A program made the position numbers and the translations under genes. Below are positions 12,101-23,121 of a stretch of DNA of 64,000 bases, in pieces. Source of the DNA: Phragmites australis (lineage: Eukaryota > Streptophyta > Magnoliopsida > Poales > Poaceae); NCBI RefSeq assembly GCF_958298935.1, contig NC_084927.1, forward strand, positions 27,788,001 to 27,852,000, given 5' to 3'. The notes beneath the pieces are model-generated. The model was not told the DNA's origin. It was given only the letters and a program-made list of their open reading frames with translations, and searched no databases. The stretch's first letter is position 1; every line of letters begins with the position of its first letter.

Positions 12101-15100
12101 CTCAAGGAACCTCGTGCTAGCAATACTGATTTAGGAAAAGTGCAACCTCAGTCTATAATGACATTGTTTGAGTCGCAATGGAGTACCCTTCAAATGGTCA
12201 TTCTAAGAGAGATATTGATGTCATCAATCCGTGCTGCGGATCCCCTCTCATCGTGGAGCACTGCAGCTCGTCTTCTTCGATCATTTTACCCACTCATCAC
12301 ACCTGCTGGTCAGAGTGGCCTGGCAAGCTCACTTGCAAACTCCGCTGATAGGCTTCCAACAGGTACACGTTGTGCAGATCCATGTCTTCCTTTTATCAGG
12401 TATGTTTAAGCTCATCACTATTATCATTTTGTTATGTTTGGGGGAAAAAAGAGAATAAATACTGTCAGAACTGCTTTTAAGCTAGAAAGAAGATTATGAT
12501 AAATTTTGTCTTTTTTTCTTATGACTTTTTTCCCAGGTTGCATTCTTTCCCACTTCACCCTTCACAAAGAGATATAATAAAGCGCAACCCACATAAAAAG
12601 GAGTGGTGGACTGGTGCAGGTCCTTCAGGGCCTTTCATTTATACTCCTTTCAGCAAGGCAGGAGTGTCTGGGACTAGCAAGCAAGAGGTTAGTTGGATTG
12701 TGGGGGAGCCAGTTCAAGTCATGGTTGAGTTAGCAAACCCCTGCAGCTTTGACCTAGTTGTTGAGAGCATCTATCTCTCTGTTCATTCTAGAAATTTTGA
12801 TGCCTTTCCAGTTAGTGTTAGTCTTCCACCTAATACTTCAAAATTAGTTCTGTTATCTGGAGTTCCAACAAAAGTCGGACGAATATCAATTCCTGGGTGC
12901 ATTGTTCATTGCTTTGGTGTTATTACAGAACACCTATTCAAAGAGGTGGACTGTTTGCTCCTTGGAGCTGCACAAGGGCTTGTCCTTTCTGATCCTTTCA
13001 GATGCTGTGGCTCTAGCAAGTTTAAGAGTGTCAACTTTCCTAGTATTTCTGTTGTTCCTCCCCTGCCATTATTAGTTGCCAATGTTGTGGGTGGGGATGG
13101 TTCTATTCTTCTATATGAAGGAGAAATTCGTGATGTTTTGATTACGCTGACGAATGCTGGAACTTTACCAGTTGAAGAAGCAAATATTGCATTATCTGGG
13201 AAGAACCAGGATTCTGTTATTTCGATTGCCCATAGCACATGGAAATCTGCACTTCCTATAAAACCAGGCGGAGAAGTAACATTTGCAGTGACTCTAAGAG
13301 CCTGGCATCTTAGCTTGGCAGATTTGGAAGCAGATGGCAGTAGATCTCCTGCAAATTCAAGGAGAACTGCAAGAGAACGAATAAATCCATTCTTGGATAT
13401 TCACTATGCTGGTAGGTCATCAGTTTCTAACTCTCCTATACTCTTCGTCATCCTTTAAATTCAGCTTCTTTCATAATCTATATGTGCAATCAATGACTCA
13501 AATGGTGACAATTGGACATTTGCAATTCTGTTAATTTCTCCTGTTGTAAACTGATGCCTCTCTGTTTACATTTTTTATTAGTACTCCCTCCGTTCAAGAA
13601 TGTAAGGCGTATTTTGTTTTGAAAAAGTCACCAAAAGTAAATTTGACCGTTAATTTCTCTTATAATATGTCGTCAATTGCTATAAAATCAACATCAAGTA
13701 CTTTGAAATACAAATCTATTGAAACAAAGTTTGTATACTAAACGTGCATATAATTTGACTAACTATCGGTCAAACCTTATGAAATTTGACTTTTTCGAAA
13801 CAAAATACGCCTTACATTCTTGAACGGAGGGAGTAGATCTGAAGCATAGATAGCAATAGTTGTTTTGAGTGTAACAGTTGGCTGCTCTATCTGCTTCGAT
13901 GTTATTCACCTCGCGCTAATGAGCGCTAATTCTTAATCATCTCTACTTCATGGGGTTCCTGTCATGCTCTTGGTCTCGCACCTGGCCACATTCATATTTT
14001 CGTCAAGGACAAAGTTATTGATTTATATTTTAGCCCGTGGACAGTTTTTGTTGTAGGTGTTGTTTGTAGTGGTTGCTTCGAAATGACCATCCTGTTTACA
14101 CTTTAGTCTGTACTTGCAAATATTTGACCGTCTACTCGGCAATATTCTTGTGAGGTGAGTTTTGAACATTATCAATTTGGAGAAGATTTTTTTTTTCTTT
14201 ATGGCTTCTTACATGCACCCTTTGTTACATAGGAAAAAGTATTGTCATTACGTGGTTTCAAGACTAAATTTGTACTTTGCATTTCAGGTCCTGCTGCTAA
14301 TTCTGAGAATGGTGAGGTTTCACTTCCACCTGGCAGACGCCTGGTTGTTCCGTTGAATATATGTGTTGTACAGGGCATGCGTCTTGTAAGAGCACGACTG
14401 TTGTCCATGGAAATACCTGTCCGATTTAATGAAGCACACTTAAGACCTGTTAGTGGCAAAGATGATATAAGCACTGGAAATGACACGGCATATAGTGATA
14501 ATAACTTATTGAAGATTGATCCCTATAAAGGAAGCTGGGGGCTCCGCCTTCTGGAACTTGAGCTTTTTAACCCTACTGATGTTGTTTTTGATGTTGATGT
14601 TGCTGTACATTTGGATGGCACAAATGTAGATAAAAAATTAATCTCAGAAGATAATGCTTCTGATGCGGCTTGTCACAAAACTAGAATTGATCGCGACTAC
14701 TCTGCCAGAGTTCTCATTCCTCTTGAAAACTTCAAATTACCTGTTCTTGATGCGTCCTTCTTTGTAAAGGAAAGTGGAAGTGATGAACCTCTTGGATCCA
14801 GAGCTGCAGCCATAGCAGAAAGGAAAGCTAAGGCAGAGCTAGACGCCTCTATCAACAACTTGATTTCAAAAATAAAAGTGAAGTGGCATTCTGGTAGAAA
14901 TAGCTCAGGTGAGCTGAATATCAAAGATGCTATACAGGCAGCATTACAAGCATCTATAATGGACATACTGTTGCCAGATCCCTTGACATTTAGCTTTAAG
15001 CTTGCTAAGAATGGAACTGTAACCAATGTTGATGCTTCAAAGGATTCGGACAACCCTGATGATAATTCCAGTCATTCTTCTGACATGAATGTTGTGCCAT

Positions 15101-15773
15101 CTGTTCTGAGGTGTGAAGATCCTATATCTGCTCATGAAATGACCCATATGGAAGTTCAAATTCGCAACAACACAAAGGAAATTATTCAGATGAACCTCAG
15201 CATTTCATGCAAAGATGTAGCAGGAGAGAATTGCTTCAACGAAAATAGTGCAACCGTCCTCTGGGCTGGTGAGTGAGTTATCATTATCCTTTCATGCAAG
15301 TTTTCTGTGGGCAGCAAATAATCTGTGTAAAGAAACGCAACTCATAGTGCGGCATCAAGACTAACTGTAGGACCAATCGGTTGGGCATTGAGTTTGTATT
15401 TTCATTGCCCCTGCATTTCTTCACATGAGCTATACTGATCCTTTTGGACCAATGTGTTTGATTCTGCAGTGTTCCAAACAGGGAAAGAGATATTTATTCA
15501 TCTTTGCATTATTCAGCGTGAACTACTCTGACAAGTTCTTTTTTCTTTGTAGGTGTTCTTAGTGATATACATCTGGAGGTTCCACCATTGCAGGAGGTAA
15601 TACATCCTTTTTCTGTGTACTTCCTCATACCGGGTGACTACTCGCTGCAAGCTTCTTCTGTTATAATCGATGCCACCGACGTTCTTCGTGCCCGTGCAAA
15701 GGCAGAGTTGCCAGATGAACCCATTCTATGCCGCGGCTCCCCATTCCATATCCGGGTAATTGGTACAGCCTAG
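9175..15773 (+). CDS. TRS120: TRAPP II complex subunit TRS120 (TRAPPC9 homologue)
   Basis: Ten exons: 9175-9588, 10250-10450, 10554-10736, 10910-11019, 11519-11578, 11702-11993, 12107-12399, 12537-13411, 14288-15268, 15553-15773 (3630 nt, 1209 aa), with frame kept at every junction. The product is a large subunit of TRAPP II, a vesicle-tethering and Rab-GEF complex at the trans-Golgi/early endosome, needed in plants for cell-plate formation. Recognisable blocks include the N-terminal MEPGLSIES and VLPVGGPIPP, HQKSPFAHQPWD, KAKKRRLGRAQ, LAGSPVDANAHY, ASDRLILYIEIARLFG, ESQWSTLQMVILREI, GPFIYTPFSK, LVANVVGGDGSILLYEGEIR and KTRIDRDYSARVLIPLE. They follow the order and length of Arabidopsis TRS120 (about 1190 aa). 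The exon 2 donor (GAG/GTTCAT) is weak but required by the conserved join to VIKAKKRR. I chose the ATG at 9175 from homology, although the frame is open to an ATG at 9007. No disabling change is seen. Confidence 0.95.
13584..13833. mobile_element. Stowaway MITE in TRS120 intron 8
   Basis: A 250-bp element with near-perfect terminal inverted repeats (CTCCCTCCGTTCAAGAATGT on the left, its complement ACATTCTTGAACGGAGGGAG on the right) between two TA dinucleotides, the standard Stowaway target duplication (Tc1/mariner-related). The arms stay complementary for about 40 bp (through AAGGCGTATTTTGTTT), so it is a young or well-preserved copy. Confidence 0.95.
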
Positions 15774-17312
15774 ACAGATGTCTTTCATAGTTAGTTTAGA
15801 TACCTCACTTTGTATTGTGACATGTGCAGCCGTGAAATCTTGTACAAGAGCTATCCCCATGTGATTTGTTGGGAGGCGCTTGAAGGCTTCCTTGTAACAC
15901 AATTGTGTCGTGTACAGTGGAAAAGCATAGTGAATGTTGTTTCAAGCACGGGAATTGCATGTTTGATGATTTTATCATCCTGATTCTTAAATCTGGATGC
16001 GGGCTCATATAGCTTTTACTAGCCATTTCCCATGAACATTCGTTTCCATCCTGGTGGTGGTACGAGGAGATGCTGGTACTGGTTCTTTGGCGTTCCTGTC
16101 GCATGCGCGACGCTGCACGCCGCGTGCATCGGTGTCAGAATCTACAATATCGAACGAACGTGTACAGAAGAAGTTCGTTACGGCCATCTCCAGTGGGGAA
16201 AAAAGCGACTCATGGAGTGAGATGCAGCACATGAGTCGACTCATCCACACATCCACACTGCAGAGCAGCCAAACCATGCACAGGCAGAAGATTCGAATCT
16301 AATCTTTGGTTCGAATCTAATAATATTTTATACAGTAAAACAAACTGACTCTGTGTCGAATCGTCACACGAGTGTTTCAAGTTACAGAGAGGGAAGTGAT
16401 TTTTTATTGACTGTGGGTCTCACGCAATAGTTCGGCACGGTTAGAGAGCGGAGAGGCGATCCGGACGTATCATGTATGGTTTAATTTTTTTTCGTGATGG
16501 GTCGACTCACCAGTGGAGACGCTCTAACGCAATAAGTTACCCGATGGTAACCGGGTTCCCCGGCTCGGGTGAAGCGGAGGCCAGCACGCCGAGTCGCGGA
16601 GCGATCAGCGCTACCGCTAGCCTACGGGCGCGCCGAACGGAACGGCTCCGTCGCGCGCTTCTGACTGAACCAACCCGGGTCCGCGTGCCCTCGTCGTTTC
16701 CTCAGTCATCTTGGCTGTGACAGGCGTTCCACTTCCACCAGAGACTCACCGTACGGGGCCGGCCAGCCCCACCGAACTGCGTTGCCGCCTGCAAAGCATC
16801 AGGAATCAGTCGCAGGCGGCCGCACGTCTCCAAGATTTCGCCGCCGGCGTCCGGGTCATCCAGTAACACCAGTTTCAGACTGCCATTCTCATCAGAGTTC
16901 AGACACCACCTTCACATTTTGCTGACTGGGATTTTACTGCACTCCCATGGTGCAACCGGCCTCGCCCCAACGAAGCTAAAGGGTTTCCATACAAGCTGAA
17001 ACGAGCCAGCAGTCAAGCTATACGATGGATGCAAACATCTCATCCAAATCGTGACACGGTTTTTACGATACCCAAAAAGCATTCTATGGACCATACGCTG
17101 TACTAAGTAAGCAGATAAGGTACTAAGTAAGCAGACACGCACAGGGTTCAAATTTTCACGATTTTTTTAATAAGAATTTTCACGATTTCAAGCTCTGCAA
17201 GTAATCCAAGTCGACTTCCTAGTACATGGCAGATGTGAAAAAAAAGGCTAGGCAGCATCAAAATCTTAAGATCAAAGCTTTCCGGGCCCTGGAAGTTGTA
17301 GTCACCATCGTC
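15774..17312. other. TRS120 3' UTR and convergent intergenic DNA
   Basis: Bases 15774-16030 are the probable TRS120 3' UTR. A MITE-like element follows (16182-16524). Bases 16530-16870 are GC-rich with CpG-dense text (GAGTCGCGGAGCGATCAGCG) but no conserved frame, and might be a promoter remnant or captured DNA. Bases 16870-17312 lead into the 3' end of RPS11 on the other strand. No gene is supported. Confidence 0.45.
16182..16524. mobile_element. MITE-like element (CATCTCCA-type ends)
   Basis: The left end GGCCATCTCCAGTGG and the complement of the right end GAGCGTCTCCACTGG agree at 11 of 15 positions and belong to the common grass MITE end type GAGCATCTCCA. TTAC and TAAC flank it, so the target duplication is imperfect. 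Both ends are followed by matching GACTCA/GAGTCGAC phrases. About 343 bp, no coding content. The superfamily (PIF/Harbinger or hAT) is not certain. Confidence 0.5.
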
Positions 17313-19370
17313 TTAAGCGGCAGTAAAAGACTTCTTCCCCGCTGACCCCGCCGGAATGACTTTGAGCACATTGAACCTCACGGTCTTTGACAGTGGCCTG
17401 ATATAAAAACAACATAATCACTTCAATGGATTTTGGGGGAGGGCAAAATGCCATAAGGGCCATAATGGAGATTTCATGTCAAACAGTTCACTGTTACATT
17501 GAGCATAAACAAAGGCAATTGCATTTTGAACAATCACGAAATCATGCTATCCAGGTACCGCGTTATAAAAGCAGATCACTCAAAAAACATGTTTTACCTG
17601 CACTGGCCAATGATTACATAATCTCCTTCCTTCACACGGAAGCATGGTGAAATGTGCGCAGGGATGTTGGAGTGCCTCTTCTCATACCTATGCAAACACC
17701 AAATAAATGGTTAGTTTACCGAACAGTCGGTATGTAGCAATTCAGCAACTTCAGGCGGATAATGAAGAATTGCTTGCCTCTGGTACTTCTTGACAAAGTG
17801 AAGATAATTCCTGCGGACAATGATGGTTCTGTTCATCTTAGCACTGTGGCATGTTCCAGCTATGAGACGACCCCTGATAGACACAGTGCCAGTGAACGGG
17901 CATTTCTTATCAATGTAGGTTCCTGCAACCAAGGAAAAAAGATCAAAGATTTGTAAATCACAGTTGATTTAAAAGAGTAGAAAAAGTGCCAAGCACCTAA
18001 ACAGTCTAACAAGGTTACAAGAATGATTTCATCAATGGAGCAATGAAAAAAAACTAGCAACACTCTTACCTACTTAAATAAAGATTCATAATCGAAAATG
18101 ACTACTAAGAACTATGTTAAGCTCCAGATTCAGTGCATACACCAACAAATGCTACAGATATTACAATGGAACATATAGTAAGAATTCACATCCATCATGA
18201 TGTACAACTTCTAGTGTGGCATCAGACATCCAAGGAAGAATTAACCAGCATAAGCTCTCAAGCCTGGCAAGGAGAAAGCTCTAAGGCGGCCACTGTGAAT
18301 GTTTAGAGAAACAAACCTTCCCTTTTATTATCATCGCCATATGAGCAAGTATATTTAACTGTTGATCCAAGCACTGATAGTAATTAAAGACAACTTGCTA
18401 TTGAATTGCGTCCCCAAGCTTCAATGCCTAAATCTGTTATCTTTTCTTTGAAAGACCTTACTCTGATAACTGATGACTCAAATTTTGGACCAGTTATAAT
18501 CTACAGGGGCAGCTAACGGAAAAAGGAGGTTCTGAAAACATGCAAATCATGCTATCCTATTTTAACGAAAGCATACACAAATAAAAACAGCAAAATTTAG
18601 TCAAGTGGTGAATCACCAATCTAATACACAGCAGTCAGCAACTACATCAAGCAGTCTGTATTACCCTAAAAGCTAAAAGAGGTCACCAGCAAAGGGGTTG
18701 AACAAGAAATGACTTCAGACCTTCAATGGCTTCCCTTGGAGTCTTGAACCCAAGGCCGATGTTCTTCCAGAACCTGTTCCCTCCCTTGCCAGGCTTCTTC
18801 CCCTTGGTGGTCTTCTTGGGACTGGATTCCAAAACAAGTCATAACCCTCGCACCCAAAACGAATGTAACAAACGCAGATATAGCCGCTTGCTCTTACCAG
18901 AGGAACACCTTAGGCTGCTTCAAGAAAGCCTTCTCGGTCTGCAGAGACAATAGATCGAAGATGTTTAATACCGAATTACCGATACTAATCAAATCCATCA
19001 ACTCGTATGCACGGCTACACCAAAACTAACGCAACGATATCAACTTTTGGATCATAGCCAGTGCCTGAAGCAGCGCAGACTCGTGTATTCCACACTCCAC
19101 AGCAAAATCCATCCTTCACAGCACAACCATCTAATCATTCGAAGGATGAGGCTAAAATGCTACATGAGACTTCTTGGTTCCGATCGCAAGCACGAGACGT
19201 GCCGCTCCCTCCAAAACCACAGTGCTAAGAAGCATCCACCTCGAGCCACAAGGCCGTGCGTAGTCGTACTAGACTCGCAGCTCTACCGAATGACACGAGA
19301 TCTGGCACAATCAGGCTCGTGCAGCAACGGAAACAAGGGGTTCCGAAAGGCGTCTCACCTGCTCCGCCAT
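17313..19370 (-). CDS. RPS11: Cytosolic 40S ribosomal protein S11 (uS17)
   Basis: Six exons on the minus strand: 19370-19359, 18938-18898, 18821-18721, 17922-17778, 17687-17598, 17397-17313 (474 nt, 157 aa), matching the family length of about 159. The product is a small-subunit ribosomal protein binding 18S rRNA. Conserved blocks in order: [129 protein letters not shown], ending in KKSFTAA. Exon 1 codes only MAEQ, a usual layout for plant ribosomal protein genes. The intron after exon 4 has a GC donor (AGAG/GCAAGC) instead of GT; no other site restores the conserved QRYEKRH join. All other introns are GT/AG. Intact, probably functional. Confidence 0.97.
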
Positions 19371-19476
19371 GGTCGCCGCGCTAAGGTGGAGTCGCCGGTG
19401 CCCGGTGGTGAGGGACCCGATGCGGCGGCGGCGGCGGCGGCGCGAGCTGCGGAGAAGAAGAAATGCCCCAGGCTTA

Positions 19477-19541
19477 AAACCCTAGCCTCTTCTCTGCTTA
19501 AATGAATGGAGGAGTCGGAAGTGGGCTGGATTTAGTGGGCT
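19477..19541 (-). promoter_or_regulatory. Telo-box and two site II elements of RPS11
   Basis: About 110 bp upstream of the RPS11 ATG lies a telo-box AAACCCTA (19477-19484), followed by two site II motifs TGGGCT (19522-19527 and 19536-19541). The telo-box plus TGGGCY pair is the known signature of plant ribosomal protein gene promoters, bound by Pur-alpha-like and TCP factors, and drives expression in dividing cells. A GGC trinucleotide run (about 19423-19444) lies between this and the ATG, probably in the 5' UTR. Confidence 0.8.
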
Positions 19542-20388
19542 TTTTCTGAATTCAGGTCTCTTCTGAGTTTAAAAATACTATAAATCCTCAAAAGTCCTTA
19601 AAAGCTCCTAAGCCGTAGGTGAAGTCATATTCTATATACATGCAAATTTCGAATTCAAATTTGATTCCGTTTGTGAGATAAAAAAACAAATTAGAGGCGC
19701 AATAGCACAACATGACAAAATTTGTTTTTGGATCTGAAATTTCTCTTTTAATCTCTCAAATAGAATCGGATTTGAACTTGAAATTTTGCATAACTGTATA
19801 CTTCTAAGATTTTCTTTAAAACTTCTAAGTAGGTTTTATAGCAAATTTGCATCATTTTCAGCTGATATGCGCCCATCAATTTCTTACCGCTGTATCATCC
19901 TTTATCATTGTGTCCACATCTTGCAACATCGTCATTTGTTTTTGTTGCCGCCGGCTTAAGAGGCAAATCATTGCACGGCGGTGAACTACGACCTTGCTTG
20001 AACAGGATCTGTTCTATAGGATCGTACCGCTGCATTGCATGGCGGTGAACTGACACATTTATAAAGGGTTTACGGTGACAGGAAAAAGAAGAAGAGAAGT
20101 CTCTCGAGCGAAATTCGTGTGGCGCTTTGAACATCCCCGCTGGTCCTGGCTTCCAGGTCGACGCCACCACGCCAGCCTCACAGCGTCCCTTTGCATTCCG
20201 TCGCATCACGGGCGCGCCCCGACCAGCACTAGCGGGCACTGTGAGACTAGTCGTGGGCACGAACGCGCGCGTGCCCGGGGACGCCGCCATGCCCCGATAT
20301 ATGCGAACAGGCACGGTCCTGAGCTCGCCAGTAGGTCCAGTAGGCTGCCGCTGCTGGTGCTAGGCGGAGAGGAGAGGAGGGGAGGGCG
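19542..20388. other. Intergenic DNA between divergent RPS11 and transporter pseudogene
   Basis: Bases 19560-19880 are AT-rich with repeated phrases (AAATTTCGAATTCAAATTT) typical of decayed LTR sequence. Bases 19900-20060 hold two near copies of CGGCGGTGAACT/TGGCGGTGAACT. Bases 20080-20388 are GC-rich promoter or 5' UTR sequence for the transporter pseudogene. No coding sequence is supported. Confidence 0.4.
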
Positions 20389-20939
20389 GCATGGCGGGGG
20401 AGGAGGAGGAGGGCCGGGTCCGGGGCGGGTGAAGGCGGGGAGCCGGCCGCTGTGGGTGGGGCTGGCGGCGATGGTGTGGGTGCCGGTGGTGCGTGTTCCT
20501 GCTCTACTCGCACGCCGTCAAGGAGGCGCTCGGGTACGACCAGTGGACGCTCACCATGCTCGGCGTTGGCAACGACATCGGCGAGAACGTTGGCCTCCTA
20601 CCAGGGGTGCTCACCAACCGCATGCCGCCGTGGCTCATCCTCGTCATCGGCTCCGTCTGCGCCTTTTTCGGATTCGCCACGCTATGGCTCGCCGTCACCA
20701 AGACACTCATCATTCCCTACTGGGCGGTAAGCGCGCTCAACTCCCCCTTTTCCTCTTCTATTTCCCTTGGATCGATCCAGTTTGTGATATATGTGCTTCC
20801 CTTGCATGCTATTTGCCTTTAATTTTGCTTGGTTTGATGAGTGCTCTCATGCCATGGTTGTTGGCTTATTACATGCACCTATACTGAATCATGCTATAAT
20901 TGAGGAGGGTTTGTCAAATAAATAATCGAATAAGGACAG

Positions 20940-21625
20940 AAGCTGCATTTTTTCCTCAAACGTGCAAGAGAGTTGCATGTCATTTCATTAATAGAAGAAA
21001 AAAAGTTAGGTTACACATTACAGACCCTAACTGCCTACATGATACATTACAGACCCTAACTGCCTACATGATACAATACAAACAAATGCGCCACAAAAAA
21101 CAAGGAGGACGACCCGATCCTAGACCAACCAGGCAGCAGACTTCGGAGCTCTTTAGCTCCAGCTGCACACCACAAGACACCCTCATCCGACACAGCCTGC
21201 AGAACCTTGTTCAAATCCGAAGAAGCACCATTGAAAACACAATTGTTTCGGTGTTTCCATAGCTCCCAAGCGACTAAAATTACCAAAGAGTTAGCCCTTT
21301 TCTATGTTGTTTGTCCACCCTTTTAAGAACCCCTCACCATCAAATTGAAAAAGAGTTGATGCCAGGCTGCAGCGCCACTGTTTGTAGACCAATCTTCTGA
21401 AGGACATCAAACAACACCTGCCTAGCGACGATGCAAGAAACCAGAAGGTGTTGGATGGTTTCATCTTCCTGATCACAAAGAGGACAGCTCGGTGGATGAG
21501 GCAACCCACATTTGGCCAATCTGTCCGCCGTCCAACACCGGTTGAGGAGCGCAAGACATAAAAAGAACTTGCATCGCAAATCGTTTCATGTACATTTGGC
21601 CAATCGTTAGACGAAGAAAACACGA
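20940..21625 (-). mobile_element. LINE 3' fragment inside the transporter pseudogene
   Basis: On the minus strand the translation carries a reverse-transcriptase zinc-binding block (LNRCWTADRLAKCGLPHPPS, CPLCDQEDETIQHLLVSC) and then the usual plant LINE C-terminal tail WELWKHRNNCVFNGA, ending near 21056. The parts lie in two frames, so it is decayed. A 29-bp tandem repeat (core ACAGACCCTAACTGCC, 21015-21072) lies in its 3' UTR. Only the 3' end of the element is present, as expected for a truncated LINE insertion. It fills the gap in the transporter gene. Confidence 0.85.
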
Positions 21626-22851
21626 CAGAACACGGCCATTTCATGTACACACAAATCTCAAGTGTGGTTCTCGGTGTATACCTTATGGTAGCTACAATAC
21701 TTGGTGATACTCTAAAGCTAAGTGAGGCTGTCACATACCTTTTGTTTGGTATAGTGATACTTTTGCTCCTTGCTCCACTGGCAATACCAATAAAGATGAC
21801 AATTTATCCAAAAAAGCAAACAAAGGAACAGCCCAGCACCCTTGCTCCATCTTATTCAACTGATAGTTTGTCTGGTCCGGATCCAGAGAATTCCGAACCC
21901 CTTCTGGGCAGCACCTCAACAACACTTGTTACAGGCACCAATGAATCTGATGAGAGTACTGATTTGGATCTGTTGTTGGCTGAGGGTGAGGGAGCAGTGA
22001 ATTTGAGAAGGAAAAGAGGGCCGAGAAGGGGGGATGATTTCACATTTCGTGAAGCCTTAGTAAAAGCGGACTTCTGGCTACTGTTTATTGTATACTTTTG
22101 TGGAGTTGGCACAAGAGTCACTGTTCTAAACAACCTGGCTCAGATTGGAATGGCTGCTGGTGCTAATGACACAACTATTCTGTTATGCCTCTTCGGTTGC
22201 TGCAACTTTGTTGGCCGTATCCGAGTGGATCTATCTCTGAATATTTCGTAAGGTAAGCTCCCTCCAACTAGTTTGCAACAACTTTATTTATATCATTTTA
22301 CATCTGTGTATCACGGATACCATGTAGTACTAGCAGCTAATGTAAGCTTGAGGGCTGATGCTTTAAGGTTTCTGTCCTTACTGTGGTGGACTGATATTAC
22401 TCCATGTCACACCATTGTTACTTGAGCATTGCTGCAGTTCTGCTAACTCCTAACATAACAACGAGCCACTAAGACATACCGGATCTCTATCTCTACCAGT
22501 TCTTTTGCATATCTTTTTTTTCTTTTAACACTCCATCATTCACAAATAATTAGATCTATTTTTTTATTTTTAGAAAAGTTGTATAAAAGTATGAGCTGCT
22601 ACTTCTGAAAAAATTATGACTGAGACCTGATATTCTCTAGGTCAAGAATGCTCCCTCGTCGTTTTTGGATGATGTGTACACAAATAATTATGGTGATAAC
22701 TTTCCTGCTCTTCGCGACTGGTCTTCATAGCTTGATTTATGTTTCGACAACATTTCTGGGGATATGCTACGGGGTCCAATTCGCCGTCATCATACCGACT
22801 GTCTCAGAGCTTTTCGGTCCGAAGGACTTTGGGTTGATGTACAACTTCACG

Positions 22852-22935
22852 CTGATGGTGAATCCGCTTGGTGCATTCTTTTTTCAGCTCTTGCTGATGG
22901 TGAATCCGCTTGGGGCATTCTTTTTTTCAGCTCTT
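22852..22935 (+). repeat. 42-bp in-frame tandem duplication in transporter exon
   Basis: Two adjacent 42-bp copies (22852-22893, 22894-22935) starting CTGATGGTGAATCCGCTTGG differ at two or three positions. They duplicate 14 residues around LMVNPLGAFFF, inside a predicted membrane helix, without breaking the frame. Confidence 0.97.
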
Positions 22936-23121
22936 CTTGCTGGCTATATCTATGACAAGGAGGCAGCGAAGCAGCACCCAGGTGTGCTAGAACCTTCAAA
23001 CTGCTTTGGGCCCGACTGTTTCAGGCTTACCTTCTATGTTTGCACCATCGTGTGTTGCTGCGGAACCCTAGTGAGCGTGCTCTTCATAGCGAGGATAAAG
23101 CCGGTCTACCAGATGCTTTAG

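Larger units (their letters stand above)
20389..23121 (+). pseudogene. Nodulin-like / NFD4-type MFS transporter, disrupted
   Basis: The family has an N-terminal nodulin-like MFS domain and 12 or so membrane helices. Recognisable remains: MAGEEEEG start (20389), then a frame break with KAGSRPLWVGLAAMVWV in a different frame, YSHAVKEALGY, TMLGVGNDIGENVGLLPGVL and PPWLILVIGSVCAFFGFATL to about 20726. The next part of the domain is missing. The protein resumes at about 21632 with FMYTQISSVVLGVYLMVATI, a cytoplasmic loop with SGPDPENSEPLLGS, and DDFTFREALVKADFWLLFIV to 22250, where a one-base loss near 22220 breaks the frame at GRI. The last exon (22641-23121) encodes MLPRRFWMMCTQIIMVITFL through GPDCFRLTFYVCTIVCCCGT and is intact except for a 42-bp internal duplication. 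Several independent lesions make function unlikely. The family call is confident; the exact orthologue is not. Confidence 0.88.

Noticed and set aside
16472..16720. 82-residue plus-strand frame in a GC-rich patch
   Set aside because: It begins inside a MITE-like element and has no recognisable protein features.
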